DNA from: Thioclava atlantica
GTDB lineage: Bacteria > Pseudomonadota > Alphaproteobacteria > Rhodobacterales > Rhodobacteraceae
Reading direction: 5' to 3'
NCBI RefSeq assembly: GCF_000737065.1
Contig: NZ_AQRC01000015.1
Span: forward strand, 60,430-124,429
DNA length: 64,000 nt
In this document: positions 35,668 through 45,983 of the stretch, in pieces
How positions within the stretch are numbered: the first letter of the stretch is position 1
Layout: each line of letters begins with the position of its first letter
Position numbers and translations under genes: made by a program
Notes under the pieces: generated by a model
Databases searched by the model: none
Told to the model about the DNA's origin: nothing
The model's input: only the letters and a program-made list of their open reading frames with translations

Positions 35668-36126
35668 TCAGATCTCGCGGGTCAGGAAGACCGAGTTCGG
35701 GTCCGGACGATAGCTGCCGAAGGGCGGGCATGCGGTGAAACCTGCGCGCTGATACAGCTCCCGCGCGGGGCGGAAGGAGGGCTGCGAGCCGGTCTCGAGG
35801 CTGAGCCGCGAGATCCCGGCCGCGCGCGCCTCTGCGATCAGGTGCTCGAGAAGCACCCGCGCCAGCCCCTGCCCGCGCATCTCGGAAAGCACATGCATCG
35901 ACTTCAGTTCGGCATGGGACCCGGAGAGGTGTTTGAACGCGCCCATCCCGACCGGGGCACCCTCGCGGCGCATCACGTAGAAGGCGATCCCGGGCGCGGC
36001 CAGGGCATCGGCAGGCAGCATGTGGATCGAGCCCGGCGGGGTGTCGGCATGCATCGCCTCGGTATGGCGGGCGTGAAGATGCGCCAGATCGGGATGCAGG
36101 GGATTTTCCAGCGTGATCGCGATCAT
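35668..36126 (-). CDS. GNAT-family N-acetyltransferase
   Basis: 152-residue acetyltransferase. The acetyl-CoA loop is in SEMRGQGLARVLLEHLIAEA (R/Q-x-x-G-x-G/A pattern) and the strand 5/alpha 4 region is RLSLETGSQPSFRPARELYQRAGF, with GSYRPDPNSVFLTREI at the end. This subtype resembles PhnO/YpeA-like GNATs; the substrate is unknown. The start MIAITLENPLHPD is preferred over a leader extending to 36201, which would run through a terminator. Confidence 0.88.
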   Translation of the reverse strand: MIAITLENPLHPDLAHLHARHTEAMHADTPPGSIHMLPADALAAPGIAFYVMRREGAPVGMGAFKHLSGSHAELKSMHVLSEMRGQGLARVLLEHLIAEARAAGISRLSLETGSQPSFRPARELYQRAGFTACPPFGSYRPDPNSVFLTREI

Positions 36127-36159
36127 CGGTCTCGTCCTGAGAGGAAAAACATCAGTCAG

Positions 36160-36185
36160 AAAAAAAGGCGCCCCGAAAGGCGCCT
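36160..36185 (-). terminator. Rho-independent terminator after the NDUFS4-like gene
   Basis: On the minus strand the stem AGGCGCC-TTTCGG-GGCGCCT is followed by a run of T residues. It lies 32 bases downstream of the stop at 36217. Confidence 0.85.
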
Positions 36186-36216
36186 CCACGTCAAGCCACA
36201 CGCCGTGAGGGGGCGC

Positions 36217-36528
36217 TCAGTGCGTCCAGTTCGCGCGGCGGTCGGAGGCGAAATTCTCGCCATAGCCGCGCGGGCGGATATTGGTGGCGCGCTGATGCGG
36301 CTCGGTCACGACATAATCGATGGCATGTTCCTTCGCATAGGCTTCCGCCGCCTCGCGGCTGTCGAAGCGCAGACGGACCTGCGCCTGCGTGTCGTCGGAA
36401 CTGGTCCAGCCCATCAGCGGATCGATTTCCCGTGCATCGGCGGGAACGTAATCGAGATACCAGAACTTGGTTTTCGCAGTTCCCGACTGCATGGCATTGC
36501 GGGCGGGTTGATAGATGCGCGCGCGCAT
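36217..36528 (-). CDS. NADH dehydrogenase accessory subunit, NDUFS4/ETC_C1 type
   Basis: 103-residue protein of the NDUFS4 (18 kDa, AQDQ) family, found in alphaproteobacterial and mitochondrial complex I. Signature segments are [58 protein letters not shown] and the C-terminal [13 protein letters not shown]. It acts at the matrix/cytoplasmic arm of complex I. The start is the ATG at 36526-36528, with AGGAGAG upstream. Monocistronic, with its own terminator. Confidence 0.93.
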   Translation of the reverse strand: MRARIYQPARNAMQSGTAKTKFWYLDYVPADAREIDPLMGWTSSDDTQAQVRLRFDSREAAEAYAKEHAIDYVVTEPHQRATNIRPRGYGENFASDRRANWTH

Positions 36529-36698
36529 GGGCACTCTCCTCAGCGATGCTTCAGCACCGTCTTAGTGCATTGACGGCAAATCGCAAGCCCGCAAGCACGG
36601 CCAAACCGGGCCTGCCCCGCCCGTCGGGGTTTCTGCCGGCCGGCCGAGGAGCGAGGGATGGGGTGATGCGCCGGCCGGCAGAACGATGCTGCTTGCCC

Positions 36699-36713
36699 GA
36701 ACATATTGCGAAC
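36699..36713 (+). promoter_or_regulatory. LexA (SOS) box upstream of uvrB
   Basis: GAAC-ATATTGC-GAAC, an exact match to the alphaproteobacterial LexA consensus GAAC-N7-GAAC (equivalently GTTC-N7-GTTC). It is 155 bases before the uvrB start, in the 339-base uvrB/NDUFS4 divergent region that otherwise holds no gene. Confidence 0.75.
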
Positions 36714-36867
36714 GAGAGCCTCCGGGCGCAATCGAAACCGCACCTCAAGGGGCTGAAAAGAATGCGGAATTTGAACCAATCCGGCAAGCTTGCGTTAACA
36801 TCTTCCGCAACCCCTTGAACGCGAACGAAAAGAGGACAAATCTTAGGCCAAGCGAAAGGTCTCCGCG

Positions 36868-39047
<2,180 letters not shown>

Positions 39048-39051
<4 letters not shown>

Positions 39052-39803
39052 GAGCGGCGCGACGCGGCCTCCTTGCGCTCGGCTTCGTCTGTCTCGCCCA
39101 TCCGACATTCGCGCAGGAGATGACCTGCGCCGCCCCGCCCTTCGACAGCTCGCCCGAAATCGCTGCCCTTGTGGACAGGCTGGACCCGGTTCTCACGCGT
39201 TGGCCCGCCCTGGGGACGACGCTCTTTCGCGACACCAGGGAGCTCTGCCTTGCCGATACGCTGCATGACGCGCGCGGCTATCTGGAGCCCGAAGCCTGCC
39301 GCATCATCATCGCGGCCGATCTGGACCCTGAGCTGCAAGCGGTGGTGCTGATCCACGAATTGCGCCACCTGCAGCAGAAATTCTGCGGCACCTGCCCCGA
39401 ACCGACCCTCTCGATGCATGAAAACGCGCGCGCGATCTTCGCGATCGAGGCGGATGCCGCAGCCTATAGCCTCGCCATCGCCTGGCAGTTGCGCGCGGAT
39501 GGCCAGCCGGGGATGTGGGACGCGCTCGCCGGCTGGCCGATGCAGGCCGATATCGCGGCGGCGTTCGAAGCGGAGATGAAGACCTCGAACGATCTCTCCG
39601 CCGCCGCGAGCGCCGCATTCGCGCAATGGTATCGCGAGGAGAAACGTCAGGAGCTCTATTACACCGCCGCCTGCAGCGACTATCTCGAGCGGATTGACCG
39701 GGAACATAACCTGCTCACCTATGACGCCCTCGCCCCCGATTTCTTCGCGCGGCTGTGCCATCTGCCCGATGGCGCGGCCTATCAGTGCGGAGAGCCGGAC
39801 TAG
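39048..39803 (+). CDS. Exported putative metallopeptidase-like protein (HELRH motif)
   Basis: 251-residue protein with a signal peptide ([17 protein letters not shown], cleavage near residue 23). The motif [16 protein letters not shown] contains HExxH-like HELRH, with a downstream [18 protein letters not shown] that could supply the third ligand, as in DUF6782-type putative metallopeptidases. Cysteines (C27, others) may form disulphides in the periplasm. The GTG start overlaps the uvrB stop, which suggests co-translation with uvrB though no functional link is obvious. Activity unproven. Confidence 0.72.
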
Positions 39804-39823
39804 AGGTCAGAGCGACACATGCC

Positions 39824-40357
39824 TCAGGCCGCCGCAGCCTGGGCGCGATCGACCCCTCCTTCGAGGATGACGCGACCGGTATTCCAGCGCCCCCGGATCA
39901 GCAGGGTTCGATCCGCGAGGATCGGATAGGTTTCCTGCCAATTCCTGTAGCGGTCATTGGTGACGATCCGCGCCCGCAATTTCCCCGCCGCCTCCAGAAG
40001 AAGCGGATCGGCCGGCGTTCCCTTGGGCGCGACATGAACCTGCCCCTACGGCAAACCGAGCGACCGCGCAAAGGCGCGCGCTCCGCGATAGCGGCCGGCA
40101 AGCAGATATCCCGCATTCGCATCGAACCAGACGATCGGAATGGCCCCCGCCTTTCGCAACTGATCGACGACGTTCCGTACCGACATCAGGTCGGGCGTAT
40201 CGTTGGGCCAGTAGAGAACGTTCGAGCCATCGACGAGCACATAGGAGGTGGCCCGGGTTGCGGAGATCCACCTCGGCCTCCGGACCAGAAGAAAGATGAC
40301 GGAAAGGAAGATCGACACGGCCAGAACGACCGGCAAATTCGCCGGTAAATCGTACAC
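39824..40357 (-). pseudogene. Membrane-anchored NYN-domain ribonuclease gene interrupted by an amber codon
   Basis: One continuous frame of 178 codons is broken only by a TAG at 40046-40048. The first part (GTG start) has a membrane helix (LPVVLAVSIFLSVIFLLV) and the NYN/PIN-like segment SYVLVDGSNVLYWPND...VVDQLRKAGAIPIVWFDANAGY; after the TAG the same frame continues GQVHVAPKGTPADPLLLEAA and RIVTNDRYRNWQETYP, carrying the remaining acidic residues. The two parts together make a complete NYN (Zc3h12a-like) nuclease domain. So this is a recent nonsense mutation, a sequencing error or a read-through case. Confidence 0.75.
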
Positions 40358-40433
40358 AGATCACCTCGTCGAACACCTATGGGACGAGGTTAGCCGTAGA
40401 TTGCGGCAGGAATTCGGAATGCGGGAGCGACGC

Positions 40434-41018
40434 TCACTCCGTCACCGTGAGCCCCAGCATCCGCCAGCTCTGCATGCCGCCGCGGTAGTAGTAGATCTTC
40501 TCCGCCGGGAACCCCGCCTCGATCATCCGCCGCGCGGCGGCCGGGGATTGGCCGCACCACGGGCCGTTGCAATAGAGCGCGACCGACTTCACCCCGTGAC
40601 CGTCGCAGACGAAGCCCTCGAAATCGGGTTCGCAGCCGAGTTCGCCCAGACGGTCGGCGGCCTCGGTATAAGGCACGTTGACCGCGCCGGGGATCGCGCC
40701 GGTCTTGAAATCGCGGGTGATGCGCCCGTCGATCACCACCACGTTCGGATCCTGAAGGAATTGCAGGATCTCCAGCTCTCCGATCGGGGTCACGCCGGGG
40801 GCGGGCACGATCGGCTGGATGCAGAAATCCGGACAGGGCCGCGAGGTCTGTGCCCACTCGCCGGTGATCTGGTTGTCGTTGTCCTGGATGCGCTTGATCT
40901 CGACCGGGCCGGAAGCAGTCTCGACCGTGACCGACATCATGTCGGGGCGGATATTGACCGGATCGGCCAGCGCAGGGGCGCCAGCGAGCATCAGGGACGC
41001 GACGAACAGGTTGCGCAT
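40434..41018 (-). CDS. Exported rhodanese-like protein
   Basis: 194-residue periplasmic protein with a signal peptide (MRNLFVASLMLAGAPALA-DP). The rhodanese domain starts around VVVIDGRITRDFKTGAIPGAVNVPY and has the active-site loop LYCNGPWCGQSPAAAR with the catalytic cysteine position, ending YYYRGGMQSWRMLGLTV. Possible roles are sulphur transfer or thiol handling in the periplasm. The ATG follows AGGGAGG. It is divergent from the YdcF gene. Confidence 0.88.
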   Translation of the reverse strand: MRNLFVASLMLAGAPALADPVNIRPDMMSVTVETASGPVEIKRIQDNDNQITGEWAQTSRPCPDFCIQPIVPAPGVTPIGELEILQFLQDPNVVVIDGRITRDFKTGAIPGAVNVPYTEAADRLGELGCEPDFEGFVCDGHGVKSVALYCNGPWCGQSPAAARRMIEAGFPAEKIYYYRGGMQSWRMLGLTVTE

Positions 41019-41115
41019 GGAAACCTCCCTTTTTCCGTGAGCCCTCACAGTCTCGTGATGCTAGCACGGATCCGCCGGCTTGTCGCCCTCGCCGCCGCTG
41101 GCTAGCTGAAAGGAG

Positions 41116-41580
41116 ATGAGCACGATCCTGATCCTCGGCGCAGCCGTCTGGCCGGACGGCCGCCCCTCTCCCGCGCTGGAGCGACGCACCGCACATGCCC
41201 TGTCGCTCTGGCGGGCCGGGGCCGGGTCGCGGATCGTCTGTTGCGGAGGTCTGGGGCGGCACGCGCCCAGCGAGGCCGAGGTGATGGCGCGGCTGCTGCA
41301 AGAGGCAGGCGTGCCGGCAGAGGCGATCTTGCGCGAGGAGCGCTCGACGAGCACCTATGAGAATATCGCTTTCGCCCGCGCCTGCCTTGCGGAACCGCGG
41401 GTGGTCATCGTCACCGATCCTTACCACGCGCCGCGCGCGGTGGTGATCGCGCGCAGGCTCGGCCTCGAGCCTCGCGCCGATTGCCCCGACCACCGTGCCA
41501 GCCCGAAAGCCCGCGCCCGCGAGGGGTTCGCCTGGATCAAGCTCGGCTGGTGGCTGCTGCGGGGCGCGCCCGCGCCCTGA
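41116..41580 (+). CDS. YdcF/SanA-family (DUF218) protein
   Basis: 154-residue protein of the DUF218 fold. Landmarks are ILILGAAVWPDGRPSPALERR, IVCCGGLGRHAPSEAEVMARLL, EERSTSTYENIAFAR and IVTDPYHAPRAVVIARRLG. It lacks the N-terminal membrane helices of ElyC/SanA, so it is the short cytoplasmic type like YdcF. Members are linked to envelope biogenesis or bind S-adenosylmethionine; function here unknown. Confidence 0.85.
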   Translation: MSTILILGAAVWPDGRPSPALERRTAHALSLWRAGAGSRIVCCGGLGRHAPSEAEVMARLLQEAGVPAEAILREERSTSTYENIAFARACLAEPRVVIVTDPYHAPRAVVIARRLGLEPRADCPDHRASPKARAREGFAWIKLGWWLLRGAPAP

Positions 41581-41583
41581 CGC

Positions 41584-41856
41584 TCAGTCGAGGATCAGCT
41601 TGCCGATGATCAGCACGACGACCGCACCCACCAGCGCCATCGCGAGGATTGCAAGCAGGCCGCCCGCCGCGATCATCGCCCCGCCGACCAGCGCCGCGAT
41701 GAAAGGCGTGGCCAGCGCCGCGACCACCCCGATCGCGAGATAGGCACCCTTGTGCCGCCCGCCCGAAAGCAGGCTCGCGATCCAGCCCGCGAGAAGCCCC
41801 GCGATCACCAGCAGGACAACCCCGACCGTGCCGATCGCCTGAAATACATGTTCCAT
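41584..41856 (-). CDS. GlsB/YeaQ/YmgE-type small membrane protein
   Basis: 90-residue protein with three hydrophobic helices. The segment LAGWIASLLSGGRHKGAYLAIGVVAAL is the family signature (transglycosylase-associated family). Members are stress-associated inner-membrane proteins of unknown mechanism. Start MEHVFQAIGTVG; a leader extending to 41925 has no family similarity. Confidence 0.78.
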   Translation of the reverse strand: MEHVFQAIGTVGVVLLVIAGLLAGWIASLLSGGRHKGAYLAIGVVAALATPFIAALVGGAMIAAGGLLAILAMALVGAVVVLIIGKLILD

Positions 41857-41938
41857 CTCGCTCTCCGCTTGCTTCTGGTGAATTGACAATGCGCGGGCTT
41901 GGGCGCGGGTTCCTCGCCGCGGCACCGCCCGGCCCGGT

Positions 41939-42256
41939 TCAGAAATCCGCCGCGACCTCGTACATCACCGGCTCGAAGCTGCGGCACAGCGTGTTGATGA
42001 CCTTGTTGCGCTCGATCATCTCGGGACTGCGCAGCATCGCCTGGTAATCGCCGCGGTCGCGCCATTTCGAATAGGTCGCGATCCGGGTCCGCGCATCGTT
42101 CATGTGCAACCCCGCCCCGATGAAGCCCGGCGCCTTCGAGATCACCTCGGCATAGGCGGATTGCAGAAGCTCCATCAGCTCATGCGCGGTCGCCGGCGTC
42201 ATCTCGAAGGTGCAGATGACGGTCTGTCCTTTGAAATCACTGGAAATCTCGGTCAT
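41939..42256 (-). CDS. ABM-fold monooxygenase-like protein
   Basis: 105-residue single-domain protein of the antibiotic biosynthesis monooxygenase superfamily (ferredoxin-like fold). The pattern TVICTFEMTPATAHELMELL, APGFIGAGLHMNDARTRIATYSKWRDRGDYQAML is typical. Such dimeric proteins include quinol monooxygenases and haem-degrading enzymes as well as uncharacterised members. The start follows GAGGAGG. No substrate can be assigned; it is unrelated in sequence to the LsrG of this window beyond the fold. Confidence 0.75.
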   Translation of the reverse strand: MTEISSDFKGQTVICTFEMTPATAHELMELLQSAYAEVISKAPGFIGAGLHMNDARTRIATYSKWRDRGDYQAMLRSPEMIERNKVINTLCRSFEPVMYEVAADF

Positions 42257-42328
42257 GGGCGATCCTCCTCGCCCGCATGCTGGCACAGATCGGATGAAAA
42301 ATCACCGCCGCTTTTTCGCCCGCGGCCC

Positions 42329-43207
42329 TCACTTGCGCCGGAAGAAGCGCGCCCGGTCGTAGAGCGCCTCGAGCCGCTTCATCCGCGCCGCCGTCTCTTC
42401 CCAGGTGAGCGACTGCACCGCGGCCATCAGGGTCTCGACGAGAACCTGGATCGCGACGGTCGAATCCCAGGCCGAAGGCACCTCGACCTGCGCCGAGAAC
42501 CGGGCGCGGGCATGCGCGGCGGCCGGGCTGACCCAGGGGTCGGTGAAGAGGATCACCTCCACCCCCTGATCCGCGGCCATCTCGACGAGCTGCAGCACCG
42601 TGTTCTCGTAGCGGCGGATATCGAAGACGATCAGCACATCGCCCTCGCGCATCTCGAGAAGCGCGGGCGGCCAGGCATTCGAAACCGGCTCGAGCAGCTC
42701 CACCCCGGGACGGATCACCTTCATATGGGTGACGAAATATTCCGCGATCGGCAGGGTGATGCGCCCGCCGGTGGCGAAGATGCGCCGCGCCGGATCGGCC
42801 AGCAGCGCCGCGGCGAGGTCGAACTGCGCGTGATCGACCTGTTTCAGCGTTGCCTGCAGATTTCCCAGCACCGCATCGGCGAACCGGTTGAGCACATGGG
42901 TGTCGGGCACGTCCCCGGTCCAGCGATCATGCTTGACGAGCGGCGAGACGAGCTGCGCCTCGAGCTCGTCGCGCACCGCCTGCTGCAGCCCCGGATAGCC
43001 GCCGAACCCCATCTTCTTGGCGAGCCGCACGACGGTGGGTGACGAGACCTCCGCCCCCTTGGCAAGCTGGGTCACCGAGCCCAGCAGCGCCATCGGGTAA
43101 TGGCGCAGGATGTAGGAGGCGAGCTGCTTCTCCGCGCGGGTCATGCCCTCGATCGCGGCCCGAAGCTGATCCTCGATGCTTTTCGTGACTGCCGTCAAAT
43201 TGGGCAC
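42329..43207 (-). CDS. MurR/RpiR-family transcriptional regulator
   Basis: 292-residue regulator with an N-terminal RpiR helix-turn-helix (LLGSVTQLAKGAEVSSPTVVRLAKKMGFGGYPGLQQ, about 40-76) and a C-terminal SIS sugar-isomerase-like sensing domain (GRITLPIAEYFVTHMK, DVLIVFDIRRYENTVLQLVEMA). It is divergent from the hydrolase-TRAP-ligase-dehydrogenase operon, with 127 AT-rich bases between, and is its likely regulator. The ligand is unknown; members sense phosphosugars or amino-compound intermediates. Confidence 0.9.
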   Translation of the reverse strand: MPNLTAVTKSIEDQLRAAIEGMTRAEKQLASYILRHYPMALLGSVTQLAKGAEVSSPTVVRLAKKMGFGGYPGLQQAVRDELEAQLVSPLVKHDRWTGDVPDTHVLNRFADAVLGNLQATLKQVDHAQFDLAAALLADPARRIFATGGRITLPIAEYFVTHMKVIRPGVELLEPVSNAWPPALLEMREGDVLIVFDIRRYENTVLQLVEMAADQGVEVILFTDPWVSPAAAHARARFSAQVEVPSAWDSTVAIQVLVETLMAAVQSLTWEETAARMKRLEALYDRARFFRRK

Positions 43208-43334
43208 CCCCGCTCAGGTCGATGAAGAACAGATCGTAACAGATTTTAAAATTCTGAAAATATCTTGACACAAATGGGAGGGCGAGGCGAGCCTGTTCCT
43301 GACGCAGGACGGGAATCGCGACCAGGGGGACAGG

Positions 43335-44105
43335 GTGAGCACGAAGACCGCGGCAATCCGGATCGAGGGCGCCGAGCGCAGCGGGCGTTTCGTCATCATA
43401 TGCGAGCACGCCTCGAACGCGATGCCGGCGCCCTGGGGCGATCTCGGGCTCGACGCGGCGCAGCGCGCGGCCCATATCGCCTGGGACCCGGGCGCGCTCG
43501 GGCTCGCATGGGGGCTTGCCGAGGTGCTCCATGCACCGCTCGCCCATGCCTGCCAGTCGCGCCTGATCTACGATCTCAACCGCCCGCCCCATCATCCCGG
43601 CGCGATGCCGGAACGCTCGGAGATCCACGCGATCCCGGGCAATGCCGGGCTCGACGCGCAAGCTCGGCTCGCCCGCACGGAGGAACTCTACCTCCCCTTC
43701 CATGCCGAGCTGCGCGCCCTGATCGCGCGCCGGCTGGCGCGGGGCGAGGTGCCGATCCTCGTGACGGTCCATTCCTTCACCCCGGTCTATTTCGGGCAGA
43801 GGCGCAGCGTCGAACTCGGGGTGATCCATGACCGCGACCCCGGCCTCGCCCGGGCCGTGCTCGAGGAGGCGCAGGCGCGCACCGGGCTCGATGCCCGTCT
43901 CAACGAGCCCTATTCGGCCGCGGACGGGGTGACGCATACGCTCGCCCTCCAGGCAACGCCGATGGGGCTGCCCAATGTGATGCTGGAGGTCCGCAACGAC
44001 CTGATCGCCGACGCGGCAGCGCAACAGGCGATGGCCGCGCAGCTCGCGCCCGTGCTGAGCGCCGCCCGCGCCCGCATCGAAACCACGACCGGGGAGGCCG
44101 CCTGA
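43335..44105 (+). CDS. N-formylglutamate amidohydrolase family hydrolase
   Basis: 256-residue zinc hydrolase of the HutG-like (FGase) family. VIICEHASNAMP, LIYDLNRPPHHPGAMPERSEIHAIPGN, VTVHSFTPVYFGQRR and VMLEVRNDLIAD are the conserved blocks, including the metal-binding glutamate and histidines. Family enzymes split N-formyl- or other N-acyl-glutamate amides. It starts at GTG after CAGGGGGACAGG and its stop overlaps the TRAP gene start (TGATG). In this operon it may release glutamate from a gamma-glutamyl or formyl intermediate; that is inference. Confidence 0.88.
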   Translation: MSTKTAAIRIEGAERSGRFVIICEHASNAMPAPWGDLGLDAAQRAAHIAWDPGALGLAWGLAEVLHAPLAHACQSRLIYDLNRPPHHPGAMPERSEIHAIPGNAGLDAQARLARTEELYLPFHAELRALIARRLARGEVPILVTVHSFTPVYFGQRRSVELGVIHDRDPGLARAVLEEAQARTGLDARLNEPYSAADGVTHTLALQATPMGLPNVMLEVRNDLIADAAAQQAMAAQLAPVLSAARARIETTTGEAA

Positions 44106-44611
44106 TGCCGGGATGGATCCGCGCCTATGTCCGCTTCGTCGAGGGGTTCAACCGCCGCCTCGGCAAGGTCGCGATGTATCTGCTCTACGTGATCATGGGG
44201 ATCATGCTGTTCTCGTCGCTCACGAAGATCCTGCACATTCCCGCGCTCTGGACGCTCGAGATGGCCCAGTTCACGCTGGTCGCCTATTACATGCTGGGGG
44301 CGCCGTGGTCGCTTCAGGGCGATACCAATGTGCGCATGGACCTTCTCTATTCGCGCTTCTCCAAGAAGGGGCAGGCCTGGTGGGATGCCTTCACCGTCTT
44401 CGCGTTGATGTTCTATCTCGGGATCATGGTCTATTCGGCCTTCGACTCGACCGTCTATTCCTTCGAATACAATGAACGGAACCCCACCGCCTGGCGGCCC
44501 TATCTCTGGCCGATCAAGGTGGTGATCACCACCGGCTTCGCGCTGCTGTTCCTGCAGGCGACCGTGCTTCTGATCCGCGACATCGCGACGATCCGCGGGG
44601 AGGAAATCTGA
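44105..44611 (+). CDS. TRAP transporter small permease (DctQ type)
   Basis: 168-residue four-helix membrane protein, the small subunit of a TRAP transporter. Segments such as ALWTLEMAQFTLVAYYMLGAPWSLQGDTNVRMDLLYSRFSKKGQAW are typical of DctQ. It joins the large permease and the binding protein to import an organic anion or amine-like solute using the sodium gradient. It starts at the preceding stop (TGATG) and ends into the next start in the same way. Confidence 0.93.
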   Translation: MPGWIRAYVRFVEGFNRRLGKVAMYLLYVIMGIMLFSSLTKILHIPALWTLEMAQFTLVAYYMLGAPWSLQGDTNVRMDLLYSRFSKKGQAWWDAFTVFALMFYLGIMVYSAFDSTVYSFEYNERNPTAWRPYLWPIKVVITTGFALLFLQATVLLIRDIATIRGEEI

Positions 44612-45936
44612 TGGATCACAACACCATCGCCATCCTGATGTTCTCGACCATGCTGCTGATGATGATCACCGGGCAGCGGGTGTTCGGGGCGATCGGCTTC
44701 GTCGCGGTCGTGGCGGCCTTCTGGCTCTGGGGTCCGGGCGGGACGCAGATGGGCTTCGGCTCGGTCATGAAGCTGATGAAATGGACGCCGCTCCTGACGC
44801 TGCCGATGTTCGTCTATATGGGCTACGTGATGTCGGAAAGCCGGCTGGCCGAGGACCTTTACCGCATGTTCCATGTGTGGTTCGGCCCGCTGCCCGGGGG
44901 GCTCGCCATCGGGACGATCCTGTTGATGGTGATGATCTCGGTGATGAACGGGCTTTCGGTCGCGGGGATGGCGATCGGGGCGACGATCGCGCTGCCGGAA
45001 CTGCTGCGGCGCAACTACGACAAGCTGATGATCTCGGGCGTCATCCAGGCAGGATCGAGCTTGGGCATCCTGATCCCGCCCTCGGTGGTGCTGGTGCTGT
45101 TCTCGCTGATCGCACGTCAGCCGGTCTCCGAGCTGTGGCTCGCGGGCGCGGTGCCCGGCCTCGTGATGGCGACGCTCTTCGTCGCCTATATCGTGATCCG
45201 CTGCAAGTTGAACCCCGATCTCGCGCCGCCGATGGATGCCGGGGAGCGCGCCGTGATCACCATGCGCGAGAAGCTGCGCCTGCTGCGCGCGGGCCTGATG
45301 CCGGCCTTCATCTTCGTCGCGATGATGGTGCCCTTCCTCAAGGGCTGGGCAAGCCTGACCGAGGCCTCGGTGATCGGCGCGCTCTCGGCGGTGTTCGCAG
45401 CCGCCGTCAAGCGGCGTTTCACCTGGCGTGTATTCAAGGTCGCGACCGAGAGCACGCTCCAGATCACCGTGATGTTCATGCTAATCATCACCGCGGCGCT
45501 GTCTTTCGGCGCGGTCTTCGACGGGCTCGGAGCAGGCCGCGCGATCGAGGATTTCTTCACCGAGAGCCTCGGGCTTGGCCCCTGGCAGGTGCTGATCCTG
45601 ATGCAGCTGAGCTTCCTGGTGATGGGGATGTTCCTCGACGACACCGCGATGCTGGTGATCGTGGCCCCGGTCTATGTCAGCCTCGCGCGGCATCTGGGCT
45701 TCGACATGATCTGGTATGGTGTCCTTTATACCATCACCTGTCAGGTCGCCTATCTCACGCCGCCTTTCGGCTATAACCTGTTCCTGATGAAGGCGATGGC
45801 GCCGCCCGAATTCACCCTGCCGGTGATCTACCGCTCGGTGATCCCCTTTGTGGGGGTGATGGTGCTGACGCTGATCCTCGTGATGCTCTTCCCGCAGCTG
45901 GCGCTCTGGCTGCCGCATGCGGTGCTCGGAAGATAA
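44611..45936 (+). CDS. TRAP transporter large permease (DctM type)
   Basis: 441-residue polytopic protein with about twelve helices. GQRVFGAIGFVAV, MNGLSVAGMAIGATIALPELLRR, GIQAGSSLGILIPPS-like IQAGSSLGILIPPSVVLVLF and DDTAMLVIVAPVY are the family landmarks. It is the transport channel of the TRAP system. TGATG couples it with the small permease. A GC hairpin at 45942-45958 follows before the binding-protein gene. Confidence 0.95.
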   Translation: MDHNTIAILMFSTMLLMMITGQRVFGAIGFVAVVAAFWLWGPGGTQMGFGSVMKLMKWTPLLTLPMFVYMGYVMSESRLAEDLYRMFHVWFGPLPGGLAIGTILLMVMISVMNGLSVAGMAIGATIALPELLRRNYDKLMISGVIQAGSSLGILIPPSVVLVLFSLIARQPVSELWLAGAVPGLVMATLFVAYIVIRCKLNPDLAPPMDAGERAVITMREKLRLLRAGLMPAFIFVAMMVPFLKGWASLTEASVIGALSAVFAAAVKRRFTWRVFKVATESTLQITVMFMLIITAALSFGAVFDGLGAGRAIEDFFTESLGLGPWQVLILMQLSFLVMGMFLDDTAMLVIVAPVYVSLARHLGFDMIWYGVLYTITCQVAYLTPPFGYNLFLMKAMAPPEFTLPVIYRSVIPFVGVMVLTLILVMLFPQLALWLPHAVLGR

Positions 45937-45941
45937 CCAGA

Positions 45942-45958
45942 GCCCGGAAGAACCGGGC
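45942..45958 (+). other. Intercistronic hairpin before dctP
   Basis: GCCCGG-AAGAA-CCGGGC perfect stem, six bases after the DctM stop, without a clear T run. It could protect or terminate part of the transcript and so set the permease to binding-protein ratio. Confidence 0.6.
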
Positions 45959-45983
45959 CTTCCACCAACAAGGAGTGAGAGTG

